Shown piece after piece: positions 15,596-27,203 of a stretch of DNA of 38,262 nucleotides. Where the stretch lies: positions 1-38,262 of the forward strand of contig DRKN01000058.1 in assembly GCA_011051755.1 (NCBI GenBank), in the 5' to 3' direction. Both the position numbers and the translations under genes were made by a program. The notes beneath the pieces are model-generated. The model had not been told where the DNA came from. It did not search any database and saw only the letters and a list, made by a program, of their open reading frames with translations. The stretch's first letter is position 1. Each line of letters begins with the position of its first letter. Source of the DNA: Gammaproteobacteria bacterium. Its GTDB lineage: Bacteria > Pseudomonadota > Gammaproteobacteria > SZUA-152.

Positions 15596-16015
15596 GGGGG
15601 TTCCTTGCAGTCTCCGGTTTGCCGTTTGATGAGGCGGTTATTGAACAGCGTGTTTATGCGGCTTGCAAGTCCCGGGCGTCTGTCGAATTTGGGAATAATC
15701 GGTTGCAGATATGGGGATGCGGCCAAAATTCAGCCAGTTTTTCGTTGAATAATCCCACTATTCGTCTCAAAATCGGATGAATTTTGACGCATTCTCCCAC
15801 TATAATCCGCCACGATGATCCAAACCCGGCAGACTCCAGGAATTCTCCACTTCGGCTGTAGCAGGGGTGCTGCTAAAATGCCCGGTTAAGTCGCAGTTTA
15901 GCCGGGGCGGGTATCGTCGGCTGCCACACAGTGGAATACCGCCCATGCCTCAGCGAAACATGGGAACAATTTTTGTGGCGCACAAGTGCCACAAGCAAGT
16001 GGAGCAAACAAGCAT
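15596..16015. promoter_or_regulatory. divergent intergenic region with a degenerate MITE copy and a -10 box
   Basis: TTCGTTGAATAATCCCACTA, then TTCGTCT (15741-15767), resembles TTCGTTGAATATATCCAATA, then TTCGCCT (9867-9893) inside the motA-motB MITE, so part of a related element sits here. A perfect TATAAT at 15801-15806 on the plus strand lacks a good -35 at 17 bases. CCCGGTTAA and TTAGCCGGG around 15882-15907 are inverted and could be an operator or attenuator for the cytochrome gene. No gene is seen in this stretch. Confidence 0.45.
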
Positions 16016-18166
16016 ATGACAGGGCTGAAGATCCCGGTTACCCCGCGTTGGGTTATTTTGATCGTAATTTCGGCACTGGCCGGTTACGCCAGCTATAAAT
16101 TGGCAGAACCTTCCGTGGTGGTGCCTGAGGTGGCGATGAGCCAGGTGTATCCCGCCTCATCCGGCGCTTTGAATATCCTTGGCCGTTCGTTCAGTCTTTC
16201 GCCAGCGGAAAACCCTCTGCGTAACGAGGCGTTAGCCCTGATGAACGAGGATCAGACGAAGGGCTGGACTCTCTACAACGAAATCGTCGAGGCGGGGCGT
16301 GCACGTTACTACCATGGTTGTTTCGCCTGCCACGGTGACTGGTTGAATGGCACAACGTCCGCACAGGCCACTGGCGAATCCGGCACACCGAATCCGCTGC
16401 AGGCGGCCTTCGCCCTGTGGCGTATCGATATTGGTGCTTCGGCGCAGGAAAAGACCTCTGAAACACTGGCCCCGGCCACACCCGTCGCGCACAAAAGACT
16501 GGATGAAAGCAAGGTCTGGCAGATCATTACCTTTCTCACCGATTCGGCGGGCCTGACGCCACAGTCCCATAGGGCCGGGACGGATAACAAAAATCTTTCC
16601 TTGATGGGTATGGCCCTCTATCAGCAACGTTGTGCTGTCTGCCACGGAGAGCACGGAATCAACGATGGAGCCGCCTCGAAACGCATGTATCCCCAGCCGC
16701 GTGACTTCAGTCTGGCCTTGTTCAAATACAAAACCTCGCCGGGAACTCTGCTGCCGAGTGACAGCGACCTGTTCCATACCATCAAACGTGGTCTGACCGA
16801 ATCCGGCATGCCCGCCTGGGGTAATTTTCTCAGCGATGCACAGATCAACAGCCTGATTCCGGTCATCAAAGGCTTCGACATCACCGCCGCCTGGGCGCCG
16901 GAGGACGCCGATGAGGCCGACTTCGATGAGCAGGGTTATTATCTGAAGACAGATTTCCGGCAAATCAGCGTGACCGAACCCGTCACTGGGCAGGTGCCCT
17001 TCAGTGAAAAGTCCGTCGCCCGGGGCAAGGTTGCCTTCGACAGGATCTGTATCAAGTGTCACGGCCCCGAGGGACGCGGCAATATCACTTCTTCCAAGAG
17101 CTGGCTGGAAGACGACTGGAACAACCGTATCTGGCCGCGTGATCTCACCAAGCCCTGGACCTGGCGTGTCACCCAGGCCGACGGCCCCGAGGCACAGAGC
17201 CGTGAGCAGACTATCCGCAATATCTATACACGGCTCTCCATCGGTCTGCCGGGTACTCCCATGCCGGCTCATCGCGCCACCGAAGCGGGTAACCGTGACC
17301 CCATCGGCGCCGAAGACCGCTGGCACGTCGCCAATTACGTTTATAGCCTGCGGTGGAAGGGCGTGCCGCCCGGCGACAAACCGCTGATCCAGGCTTTGCG
17401 CATCAGCGGCCCGTTGCCGGACAAGCTGGACGATGCCGCCTGGGAAGACGCCCCGGCCGTATCGCTGCGGCTGTCACCCAACATCATCAAGCAGGCGCAT
17501 CTGACCACGCCGCTCAATGATGCCGTTACGGTTCGGGCGCTGTACAACGATGAAAACATTGCCTTCCTGCTGGAAGTCAATGACCGCACTGACAGCCGTC
17601 CGGGTGAAAAGGTGTCGATGCGGGTACAGGATCGGAGGTACCGTATGTATTCGGACGCCCTGGCCGTCCGCTTCCCCCGGGTGGACGCGGTCGAGACGGG
17701 GCCGCAGGTGCTGACACCCGCTTACCTTCACGGCAATGAGACCGAGCCTACAACCCTGTGGTACTGGAATGCCGGCAGTCTCGAACCTCCCCAGCCTGCC
17801 AGCAAGCTGCTGATGGATGCGATTGGTTCGGCGCAGAAACTCACTCTGCGCACGAATGACCACTCCCTGGATGCCCAGGGCCGCTGGGAGAATGGTCGTT
17901 GGCGCGTACTGATGAAACATCCGCGCGAGGCCGGCAACGGCCGTGATGTCAGTTTCAACGAGGGCTTGCTGATCCCCGTTTCCTTCCTCAATTGGGACGG
18001 CAGTAACGGCGAAGCCCTCGACCGGAATACCCGCACCCCCTGGTACTGGCTGGTGTTGTCAGCACCGACTGAAACCGAGCGGAGCCTGGTGCTGCCTGTT
18101 GGTGTCAGCGCCGGTGTACTGTTGCTGGGTTTTTTACTGATGCGTGCGCAACGAAATAAGAGCTGA
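16016..18166 (+). CDS. membrane-anchored tri-haem cytochrome c fused to an ethylbenzene-dehydrogenase-type haem domain
   Basis: The 716-residue protein has an N-terminal membrane anchor (TPRWVILIVISALAGYASY) and a periplasmic part with three CXXCH haem c sites: CFACH at residue 102, CAVCH at 206 and CIKCH at 345, each in a mono-haem cytochrome domain. From about residue 465 (IQALRISGPLPDKLDDAAWE) it matches the EB_dh/DMSO-reductase gamma-type domain, which binds haem b in ethylbenzene and dimethylsulfide dehydrogenases. A C-terminal helix (VLPVGVSAGVLLLGFLLM) gives a second anchor. ATG 16016 is preferred over an in-frame start at 15986. It is followed 2 bases later by a SCO gene. A periplasmic electron relay is the likely role; the partner oxidoreductase is not in this window. 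Confidence 0.85.
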   Translation: MTGLKIPVTPRWVILIVISALAGYASYKLAEPSVVVPEVAMSQVYPASSGALNILGRSFSLSPAENPLRNEALALMNEDQTKGWTLYNEIVEAGRARYYHGCFACHGDWLNGTTSAQATGESGTPNPLQAAFALWRIDIGASAQEKTSETLAPATPVAHKRLDESKVWQIITFLTDSAGLTPQSHRAGTDNKNLSLMGMALYQQRCAVCHGEHGINDGAASKRMYPQPRDFSLALFKYKTSPGTLLPSDSDLFHTIKRGLTESGMPAWGNFLSDAQINSLIPVIKGFDITAAWAPEDADEADFDEQGYYLKTDFRQISVTEPVTGQVPFSEKSVARGKVAFDRICIKCHGPEGRGNITSSKSWLEDDWNNRIWPRDLTKPWTWRVTQADGPEAQSREQTIRNIYTRLSIGLPGTPMPAHRATEAGNRDPIGAEDRWHVANYVYSLRWKGVPPGDKPLIQALRISGPLPDKLDDAAWEDAPAVSLRLSPNIIKQAHLTTPLNDAVTVRALYNDENIAFLLEVNDRTDSRPGEKVSMRVQDRRYRMYSDALAVRFPRVDAVETGPQVLTPAYLHGNETEPTTLWYWNAGSLEPPQPASKLLMDAIGSAQKLTLRTNDHSLDAQGRWENGRWRVLMKHPREAGNGRDVSFNEGLLIPVSFLNWDGSNGEALDRNTRTPWYWLVLSAPTETERSLVLPVGVSAGVLLLGFLLMRAQRNKS

Positions 18167-18168
18167 TC

Positions 18169-18972
18169 ATGACGGGTTACGGTGTGCATTTTGTCATGGC
18201 CTTGCTGCTTGTGCCATTTTCCTTTCCCCTCATCGTCGTGGGCGGTGAGGGTAGTGCGCAGGAAGCACAGACTCTGCAGGATAGTGCACAAGAAAATTCA
18301 CCCCAAAATTCACCCCGGAAAACGGAGGACAGTGCATCCCCTCCCGGCGGTGGATTCACCCTGCACTCCAGCACCGGCCCTGTTTCCCTCGAAGACCTGC
18401 GAGGCAAAGTGGTGTTGTTGTATTTTGGTTACGCCTCCTGTCCGGATGTCTGTCCACTGGATCTGTACAATATGGCCGCTGCACTGGATGACATGGACGA
18501 TGAAATACGCGCCCGCGTGCAGGGGATTTTCGTCAGTGTCGATCCGCAGCGGGATACACCGGAAAAACTGGAGGAATACACGAAATTCCTGCACCCCAAT
18601 ATTCTCGGTCTCACTGCGGACGAAAAGACCCTGCGTGAGGTGGCGAGCCGATACGGGGTGCAGTACTATCGCGTCGAAATAAAAGATTCCGATTTACCCT
18701 ATGCGGTCAATCATTCCGCCGCAACTTATCTCATCGACCCTGAAGGCTCGCTGCGTTTCATCTTTCCTCACGGCACGCCGTCCAGCGTTCTGCAGGAAGC
18801 GAGTGAATATACTCTTGGCCGATTTCTGAAGGCACCATTGATTGAAATGCGGGCGATGACAGGTGTTCGATCGATGCGGTGCGTGGAACTCACCACATGC
18901 GGATTGCCGAGAATCATGGCAGGGCTGGGTTTAAAAAACGAACCGGCCCGTATGCGGCTTTTCAGTCCGTAA
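18169..18972 (+). CDS. SCO1/SenC-family copper chaperone or thiol reductase
   Basis: SCO proteins deliver copper to cytochrome oxidase CuA or similar sites and act as thiol-disulfide reductases in the periplasm. An N-terminal hydrophobic segment (FVMALLLVPFSFPLIVV) is an export signal or anchor. The thioredoxin fold carries CPDVC (Cys91, Cys95) and His182 in AVNHSAATYLID, the three copper ligands, and GIFVSVDPQRDTPEKL between them. It begins 2 bases after the cytochrome stop, so they share a transcript. The last ~40 residues (from APLIEMRAMTGVR on) are unlike SCO C-termini, which usually end near the preceding helix; the original stop may have been lost. Confidence 0.9.
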   Translation: MTGYGVHFVMALLLVPFSFPLIVVGGEGSAQEAQTLQDSAQENSPQNSPRKTEDSASPPGGGFTLHSSTGPVSLEDLRGKVVLLYFGYASCPDVCPLDLYNMAAALDDMDDEIRARVQGIFVSVDPQRDTPEKLEEYTKFLHPNILGLTADEKTLREVASRYGVQYYRVEIKDSDLPYAVNHSAATYLIDPEGSLRFIFPHGTPSSVLQEASEYTLGRFLKAPLIEMRAMTGVRSMRCVELTTCGLPRIMAGLGLKNEPARMRLFSP

Positions 18973-19151
18973 GACCTACCTGCTTTAGCGGGTGTTGTTG
19001 AGTTGTCTGTTCTGGTTGCCTGCGGGCAGCGTGGGTGCGCCCCACGGGCTTTGACCGGCCTGACCGTTGAAGCGCTTGGTCACGGGGCATCGTGTAATGC
19101 CGGTCTCATATTCTGCCTGAGTGCAAAAGACGTGCTGGCTTGGCTTGCGAA

Positions 19152-20069
19152 CTATTGCGCAGCAGCGCTTTCGCTGTCTTCCGCCTTGGGCAGTTCGACC
19201 GGGGTGATCAGCACCACCAGGCCAAACAGCGGATGGTCGAGGTAGTGCAGAACCCTTGAGCGCATACGCCGGGATTCCCGCAGGCGAAAACCACGCACAG
19301 CCGGCCATTCCTTCAGCCGGTAGGCGGGGCCTTGGGGCTCGTAAAGCGTGGGGTAGGGGCGGTCATACCACAGATCGAAGTCCGGTATCGGTACTGCGGC
19401 CTGTTGGGTGACGGGAATGCGATAGATCAGATCCGTGGCCAGGTGCAGGTAACGGGCGACGCTCAGCCTGACCGTACCGATGAGTTTTGGGTTGGGCGGG
19501 CCGGCATGGATTTCTGCCTCGGACGGGGGACGGCCGTTGATGATCAATGGCTTGGTCATGCCGTCATAGAGCAGCACCGGGCGCGCACGTGCGCGCTCAT
19601 AGGTGGGTTGGCGCCAGGCCACATGTAACAGGGGTTCAAAGTGCGATGAGCGGCGCAGGCGTCGGGCGGTCTCCTGCAATTGCCACTCGGATTCATCCAG
19701 TAGCTGAAACGCGATAGGGGGCCCGGTGGTATCTGCGACGGGGGCTTCTGCGCTAGAAGATTCCGCTGTTATTGTTTCATCGATCATTTCATCCGCCACC
19801 TGCGGGGCGATCTCCTGCGGCAGGCGCAGTTCCAGCAACGCCTCCAATGGCAGGTCGGCACCGATGATGGCCGGCCATTGTTCGGCATCCAGCGCCTGCG
19901 GGCTGTTGTGGGCAAACAGAACCAGTTCTATCTCGTACCAACGGGCATCGTCCTCTTCATTGTTGCTGGCGGCCATGGTCATGCTGGAGAAAATGGCCAT
20001 CAGCAGCCCCGCGAGCCAGTGGTTCTTGGTAGTATGTGCGCCTGTCAGGAATGTAGTTGTCTTCGGCAT
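19152..20069 (-). CDS. CsiV-family periplasmic protein
   Basis: The 305-residue protein has a signal peptide (NHWLAGLLMAIFSSMTMAAS) and begins its mature part with RWYEIELVLFAHN, the hallmark of the CsiV family (PF10972), first studied as a small-molecule sensitivity factor in Shewanella. Conserved FDLWYDRPYPTLYE is absent of known catalytic residues. An acidic spacer lies at about residues 90-115. The family usually sits beside mfd; here it is divergent from def with 29 bases between starts. The start at 20069 gives a normal signal peptide with a long n-region. Function of the family is poorly defined. Confidence 0.75.
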   Translation of the reverse strand: MPKTTTFLTGAHTTKNHWLAGLLMAIFSSMTMAASNNEEDDARWYEIELVLFAHNSPQALDAEQWPAIIGADLPLEALLELRLPQEIAPQVADEMIDETITAESSSAEAPVADTTGPPIAFQLLDESEWQLQETARRLRRSSHFEPLLHVAWRQPTYERARARPVLLYDGMTKPLIINGRPPSEAEIHAGPPNPKLIGTVRLSVARYLHLATDLIYRIPVTQQAAVPIPDFDLWYDRPYPTLYEPQGPAYRLKEWPAVRGFRLRESRRMRSRVLHYLDHPLFGLVVLITPVELPKAEDSESAAAQ

Positions 20070-20098
20070 TTATCCGTAATATCCAAGGAAGCTGTTTT

Positions 20099-22686
<2,588 letters not shown>

Positions 22687-22931
22687 ACCATGTTGAGGAT
22701 TTTCAGTGTATTTCAGATCAAGGCGGTGTATCTGCCAATAGTGATTGCATTGGCACGTGTGATAATGCCGGGCAGGCGTATGCAGGAAGTCCCTGATCGA
22801 TTATTTTTGCAATTGATGCCGGATTGATAACTAAGGATGGGTGCGACGATGCGAAGCTGTGAGACTCCTGAAGGCAGTCTGTTTGTACCGCCTGCGATGT
22901 GGCGGTTGCTGCTGAAAATAAAGGAATATTC

Positions 22932-25694
22932 GTGAGAAGATCCGGCGTATGGAAATCCAGCGTCCGACTTTCAACGAAGTACCTGTTACATCTGGCCTTG
23001 ATCGGCATCGTGCTGGGTGTGTTGCTGGTGAGCGTCATGGTGTGGTGGGAAATCAACGACGCGACGCTCCGTTTCGAACGGGAATCATTGGCGACCCATG
23101 ACCTGGTATCGCGTCGTCTGAGTGAAAGCGAGGCGGTGCTCAGTGGCCTGGTGGCCTTACATCACGCATTCGATGAGGTTGATCGGGAGCAACTCTCCCT
23201 CTATGCCAGTGAAATGCTCGGCCGCTATCCGCATATCGGCTATATCGAATATCAGGAAAGAGTTCTCCGTCAGGATGTTGCGGGTGTTGAAAAATCGTTG
23301 CGGATGGAAAATTATCTGTCCTACCGCATCTGGGAGTGGCGGGCGGGGCAGCGCCAGCCCGTGGCCGGGCGGCCGTTTTATTACCCCATCGCCTTTATCG
23401 AACCCTTGGAAACCGACCGGGTGCAGATGCTGGGTTATGACGTTTACTCCGATGCGAATTTTCGCCGAGCTATCGACAAGGCCATCGGCAGTGGTGATGT
23501 CAGTGCCTCGGCGCCGTTTAAACTGCTGAATGGCCAGCAGGCTTATACCTTATTCAAGGCGGTATATTCCGGTCTCGAATTAGCCAAAAAAGATGCGCCG
23601 AAGCTGACCCAGGGAAGGCGTCTCGTGTCCCTGGTGGTGAAGGCTGAATATCTGTTGGCGAGTAGTGATTTCCTGACACCGGGCGCCAGCATCGAGCTTA
23701 GCTATCAGGCAGGGGTTTCACGCAAAGGGATTTCGCGTGAATTGTCCCGTATTGATTCCACTCGTCAGGTTAGGCGTGTGTTGCGCTGGATTCTGCCCGA
23801 GCTGGAATTCAACAGGATGCTGGACGGTGATGGGCAACCCTTTCTTCTTGTCATCAAAAAACAGTTAGGTGCGGAAGTTTTTCGCCTCGATATGCTGGCG
23901 GGCATTAGTCTTTTTTCATTGTTGTTCATCTTGCTGCTGTACATGCGAAGGCGTTTTTTGCTCGAACGTGAACACAGCAAGGATATTCTGTTTCAGCACC
24001 GGGAGCAGGCAGCAATCACCCTGCATTCCATTGCCGATGCGGTGATTACCACCGACGCCGGGGGGCGGGTGGAGCATATGAATGCCACAGCGGAGCAGAT
24101 AACGGGTTGGCCCCTTGCGCAGGCGCGCGGCAGAGAACTGTCTCATGTACTTCCTCTCAAGGATGAGCATACCCAGGGTATGGTATGCAATCCCGTCGCT
24201 GAATGTATCCGGGAGGGGCGCACGGCACGTCTTCCCGAGGCGGTCATTCTGCACGGCAGACAGGGCGGAGACTCCCTCATTATGGCCAATGCCTCGCCGA
24301 TTCGTGATCGGGACGGGCGGATAATTGGTGCGGTGTTGGTATTTCACGATGTCAGCAAGGAGCGCCAGATGGAGGAGCAACTGGCCTATCAGGCCAGTCA
24401 TGATGCCCTTACCGGTCTGCTTGATCGTGGTGAGTTCGAACGCCAGCTCAATGCCGCCCTGCACAGTGCAAAGACATCGGGACGCCAGCATGCCCTGTGC
24501 TATATGGATCTGGATCAGTTCAAGGTGGTCAATGATGCCTGCGGCCATGCGGCGGGTGATGAATTACTGGTGCAGCTCTCGGCATTGCTGATGACCACGG
24601 TGCGTGATACGGATGTCCTCGCACGTCTCGGTGGTGATGAATTTGCGGTGTTGCTGATGGATTGTCCACTCAAGCTGGCAGCCAACAAGGCTGAATCCTT
24701 GTGCGATGTCGTCAAGGCTTTCCGTTTTATCTGGCAGGGCAAGCGTTTTGATGTCAGTTTCGGTATCGGTGTGGTGCCGGTAACGAAAAACAGTGGTACC
24801 ACGACAGATGTTCTGCGTGCTGCGGATATCGCCTGTTATACCGCTAAATCCAAGGGGCGAAACCAGGTCTTTGTCTATGAATCGGGTAACCCGGAACTGG
24901 AAAAACGTCGGGGTGAAATGCGCTGGGCGACGCGTATCGCCGAGGCTTTGGAGAAAAAGCAATTTTGGCTTTACTACCAGACCATTAAACCCATTTCTGC
25001 CGGAGAACCCGGCCTGTTCCATTGCGAACTGCTGATGCGGCGTGAAGATGAAAAGGGGGAGTTGGCCTCGCCGGAGGCATTTATTCCCGCCGCCGAGCGT
25101 TTCAATCTGATGCCGGATATCGACCGCTGGGTGGTCAGTACGGCGCTGCCGAAGATTACCGAGCTGGCTTGGCATGCGGCACAAAAAGGTGAGTACGTTT
25201 TGTGTGGTATTAACCTGTCCGGGCAGTCGCTGGGTGATGAGACCTTTTATGATTATGTCAGTTGTCTGATGGAGTCGCACCAGGTGCCGGCCGCGGCTGT
25301 TTGTTTTGAGATCACGGAAACATCCGCCATTTCCAACATTGAAGTGGCGCTGGAGTTTATACACAAAATGCGTGCACGGGGCTGCCGTTTTGCGCTGGAT
25401 GATTTTGGTACCGGCGTCAGCTCATTTTCCTATCTCAAAAAACTGCCACTCGACTATGTAAAGATCGATGGCAGTTTCATCCGCGAGTTACTGCATGAGC
25501 CGGTCGATGAAGCGATGGTGAAATCCATCAACCATATAGCGCACACGCTGGGCATCAAGACCATTGCCGAGTACGTGGAAAATGATGAATTACTGGTGAG
25601 GCTGCGTGAGCTGGGGACGGATTATGCCCAGGGTTACGCCATTGGCCGGCCGGCGCCGCTCGATGAGCGGCTGCGTGGTGGCAGCGCAGGTTGA
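22932..25694 (+). CDS. CHASE-like sensor with PAS, GGDEF and EAL domains (c-di-GMP turnover)
   Basis: A 920-residue membrane sensor. A first membrane helix (residues ~18-40) and a second near residue 325 (AGISLFSLLFILLLYMRRR) enclose a periplasmic CHASE-like domain (RYPHIGYIEYQERVL, then PFYYPIAFIEPLE, then GYDVYSD). A PAS domain follows (ITLHSIADAVITTDAGGRVE), then a diguanylate cyclase domain with GGDEF intact at residues 567-571, and an EAL phosphodiesterase domain. EAL reads ELL at 699, keeping the catalytic Glu; EITET, DDFG at 823 and AEYVE are present. The GTG at 22932 has the ribosome site AAAGGA and is preferred over an in-frame GTG at 22899. No GGDEF inhibitory-site arginine is obvious. 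Confidence 0.9.
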   Translation: MRRSGVWKSSVRLSTKYLLHLALIGIVLGVLLVSVMVWWEINDATLRFERESLATHDLVSRRLSESEAVLSGLVALHHAFDEVDREQLSLYASEMLGRYPHIGYIEYQERVLRQDVAGVEKSLRMENYLSYRIWEWRAGQRQPVAGRPFYYPIAFIEPLETDRVQMLGYDVYSDANFRRAIDKAIGSGDVSASAPFKLLNGQQAYTLFKAVYSGLELAKKDAPKLTQGRRLVSLVVKAEYLLASSDFLTPGASIELSYQAGVSRKGISRELSRIDSTRQVRRVLRWILPELEFNRMLDGDGQPFLLVIKKQLGAEVFRLDMLAGISLFSLLFILLLYMRRRFLLEREHSKDILFQHREQAAITLHSIADAVITTDAGGRVEHMNATAEQITGWPLAQARGRELSHVLPLKDEHTQGMVCNPVAECIREGRTARLPEAVILHGRQGGDSLIMANASPIRDRDGRIIGAVLVFHDVSKERQMEEQLAYQASHDALTGLLDRGEFERQLNAALHSAKTSGRQHALCYMDLDQFKVVNDACGHAAGDELLVQLSALLMTTVRDTDVLARLGGDEFAVLLMDCPLKLAANKAESLCDVVKAFRFIWQGKRFDVSFGIGVVPVTKNSGTTTDVLRAADIACYTAKSKGRNQVFVYESGNPELEKRRGEMRWATRIAEALEKKQFWLYYQTIKPISAGEPGLFHCELLMRREDEKGELASPEAFIPAAERFNLMPDIDRWVVSTALPKITELAWHAAQKGEYVLCGINLSGQSLGDETFYDYVSCLMESHQVPAAAVCFEITETSAISNIEVALEFIHKMRARGCRFALDDFGTGVSSFSYLKKLPLDYVKIDGSFIRELLHEPVDEAMVKSINHIAHTLGIKTIAEYVENDELLVRLRELGTDYAQGYAIGRPAPLDERLRGGSAG

Positions 25695-25712
25695 AAACAC
25701 GCTTGCAGGGGT

Positions 25713-25759
25713 GGTTTCAGCCACGACAGATTGTTGGCATATCTGTCGCGGCTGAAGCC
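25713..25759. repeat. long palindromic repeat between convergent genes
   Basis: GGTTTCAGCCACGACAGA (25713-25730) and TCTGTCGCGGCTGAAGCC (25742-25759) are inverted with two mismatches around an 11-base loop. It lies between the c-di-GMP gene and the leftward ppiC-like gene, so it may end both transcripts. It belongs to the same GTAGGAGCGGCTTCAGCC-type family as 14818-14845. Confidence 0.8.
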
Positions 25760-25780
25760 GCTTCTACGCAGTTGGCAGAA

Positions 25781-26599
25781 TCACGGTTTTTCGATTTTTG
25801 CCGCTTTGCGCAATTCCGCGATGTAACTTTCCATCAGCCGATTCTGCAGACCCACGCGAATTTGTTCCTTGATGCTGTCATAGGGCGGCGGGGCGACGTT
25901 ACGCTCGTCATCGAGCTGGATGATGTGCCAACCGAAGTCGGTTTTTACCGGCGTCTTGGTGTAAGTGCCCTTTTCCATTTTTTTCACCGCTTCGCCAAAG
26001 GGCTGCATCATCTGTTCGGCGCGGAACCAGCCCAGGTCACCGCCGCTTGCCGCACTGGGGCCGGTGGAGTGTTCAATGGCCAGTAGCGAGAAATCGCCGC
26101 CCTGGTTCAGTTCCGCGATGATGGCCTCGGCTTCGTGTTGCGCGGCAACAAGGATATGGCGCGCCTTGTATTCCGTGCCGCTCAATTCATCCTGGCGGTT
26201 TTCGTATTCCTTTTTCATGGCGGCTTCATCGACGCTAAAGCGATCCGAGGAACGATTCAGCATGGCGCCGGCAATGATGTTGATACGCAGATGCTCGATC
26301 TCGGCCTGAACGGCTGGGGTCTTGTCGACACCGATGCTGACGGCATGTTGATAGATCAGTTCACGATTGATGAGTTCCTCGATCAGCGCGTTCCGCTGTG
26401 GGCCGTCGATCATCTCGGACGGCAGGCCGCGCTGTTGAGCATAGCTTTGCAGGGCTTTTTCGTTGATGTCCGTGCCATTGACGGTGACCACAATGTGCGC
26501 CTTGCCCGGATCGTCAATGGGTGAGGCAAGGCTGGCCGTGGAAATTGTCAGCAGGCTGGTCAGCAGGATGATGGCGGGAGTTTTACTTGATGAGTGCAT
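25781..26599 (-). CDS. periplasmic parvulin-type peptidyl-prolyl isomerase
   Basis: This is a PpiC/PrsA-like protein that helps extracytoplasmic proteins fold. The 272 residues start with a signal peptide (IILLTSLLTISTASLAS), then a SurA-like helical segment (LPSEMIDGPQRNALIEELIN), then a rotamase domain at about 143-235 (YKARHILVAAQHEAEAIIAEL, with GGDLGWFRAEQMMQPF and TPVKTDFGWHIIQLDDER). It is the last gene of the leftward yciB-yciI-bolA group, 46 bases after bolA. This order is common in gammaproteobacteria. Confidence 0.92.
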   Translation of the reverse strand: MHSSSKTPAIILLTSLLTISTASLASPIDDPGKAHIVVTVNGTDINEKALQSYAQQRGLPSEMIDGPQRNALIEELINRELIYQHAVSIGVDKTPAVQAEIEHLRINIIAGAMLNRSSDRFSVDEAAMKKEYENRQDELSGTEYKARHILVAAQHEAEAIIAELNQGGDFSLLAIEHSTGPSAASGGDLGWFRAEQMMQPFGEAVKKMEKGTYTKTPVKTDFGWHIIQLDDERNVAPPPYDSIKEQIRVGLQNRLMESYIAELRKAAKIEKP

Positions 26600-26645
26600 G
26601 TGCGTTGGTTCCGTGGGTGGTTTTAGGCTTAATGTTTTGCTGGCG

Positions 26646-26906
26646 TCAGGGCGTGGAGGCCTTGATGCTGAGGGCGTGAATTTCCTTTTGCATCATGTCC
26701 TCCAGGGCGGCGTAGACCTGGCGATGACGCGCCAGTGGTGGCCTGCCTTCAAAGGCGGAGGAAACGATGTGCACGGTATAATGACCACCGCCGCCACGCG
26801 CACCGGCATGGCCGGCATGGAGGTGACTGTCGTCCTCTATTTCCAGTGATACGGGGGATAGCGCCGCGATCAGTTTTGCGCGGATCTGTTCGATGCGATT
26901 GCTCAT
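26646..26906 (-). CDS. bolA: BolA family protein
   Basis: BolA proteins work with monothiol glutaredoxins in iron-sulfur cluster handling and affect cell shape and biofilm genes. The 86 residues have the fold's hallmark: [15 protein letters not shown] (the HxxH-like segment whose histidine binds the shared cluster), then [20 protein letters not shown], then [11 protein letters not shown]. The insert GARGGGG in the loop fits the BolA/IbaG group. Its ATG overlaps the yciI stop by 4 bases. Confidence 0.93.
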   Translation of the reverse strand: MSNRIEQIRAKLIAALSPVSLEIEDDSHLHAGHAGARGGGGHYTVHIVSSAFEGRPPLARHRQVYAALEDMMQKEIHALSIKASTP

Positions 26907-27199
26907 TTCGGGAAAACCTGTATGAAGGGTTTGACGGTGACCTGCGCATAAATGCCGGCATAGGGGTCGCTATCGGCCCAGGCTTGCGCGTTTTGCAGTG
27001 AATCGAATTCGACGACAATCAGACTGCCGCTGAAGCCCGCCGGGCCGGGGTCTTCACTGTCGATGGCGGGGTGCGGGCCGGCCAGCACCAGCCGGCCTTG
27101 ATCCTGCAGGGCGGTCAGGCGCGCCAGGTGTGCCGGGCGCGTTTGTTGGCGTTTTTGCTGACAGTCGTCTATAAATTGGCTGGTGATGGCGTATAGCAT
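26903..27199 (-). CDS. yciI: YciI-like protein
   Basis: A 98-residue YciI-family protein, ferredoxin-like fold with a His-Asp pair. [20 protein letters not shown] contains the conserved His, and [20 protein letters not shown] then [16 protein letters not shown] is the family C-terminus. The biochemical role of bacterial YciI proteins is not settled. It lies 5 bases after yciB and overlaps bolA, so all are one operon. Confidence 0.92.
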   Translation of the reverse strand: MLYAITSQFIDDCQQKRQQTRPAHLARLTALQDQGRLVLAGPHPAIDSEDPGPAGFSGSLIVVEFDSLQNAQAWADSDPYAGIYAQVTVKPFIQVFPK

Positions 27200-27203
27200 C
27201 GCG

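Noticed and set aside
15785-15806. Sigma-70 promoter TTGACG...TATAAT
   Set aside because: The boxes are only 10 bases apart, too close to act together; the -10 box alone is kept as weak evidence.
18985-19308. Leftward 107-codon frame near the CsiV-like gene
   Set aside because: It overlaps the end of the CsiV-like gene out of frame and has no start signal.
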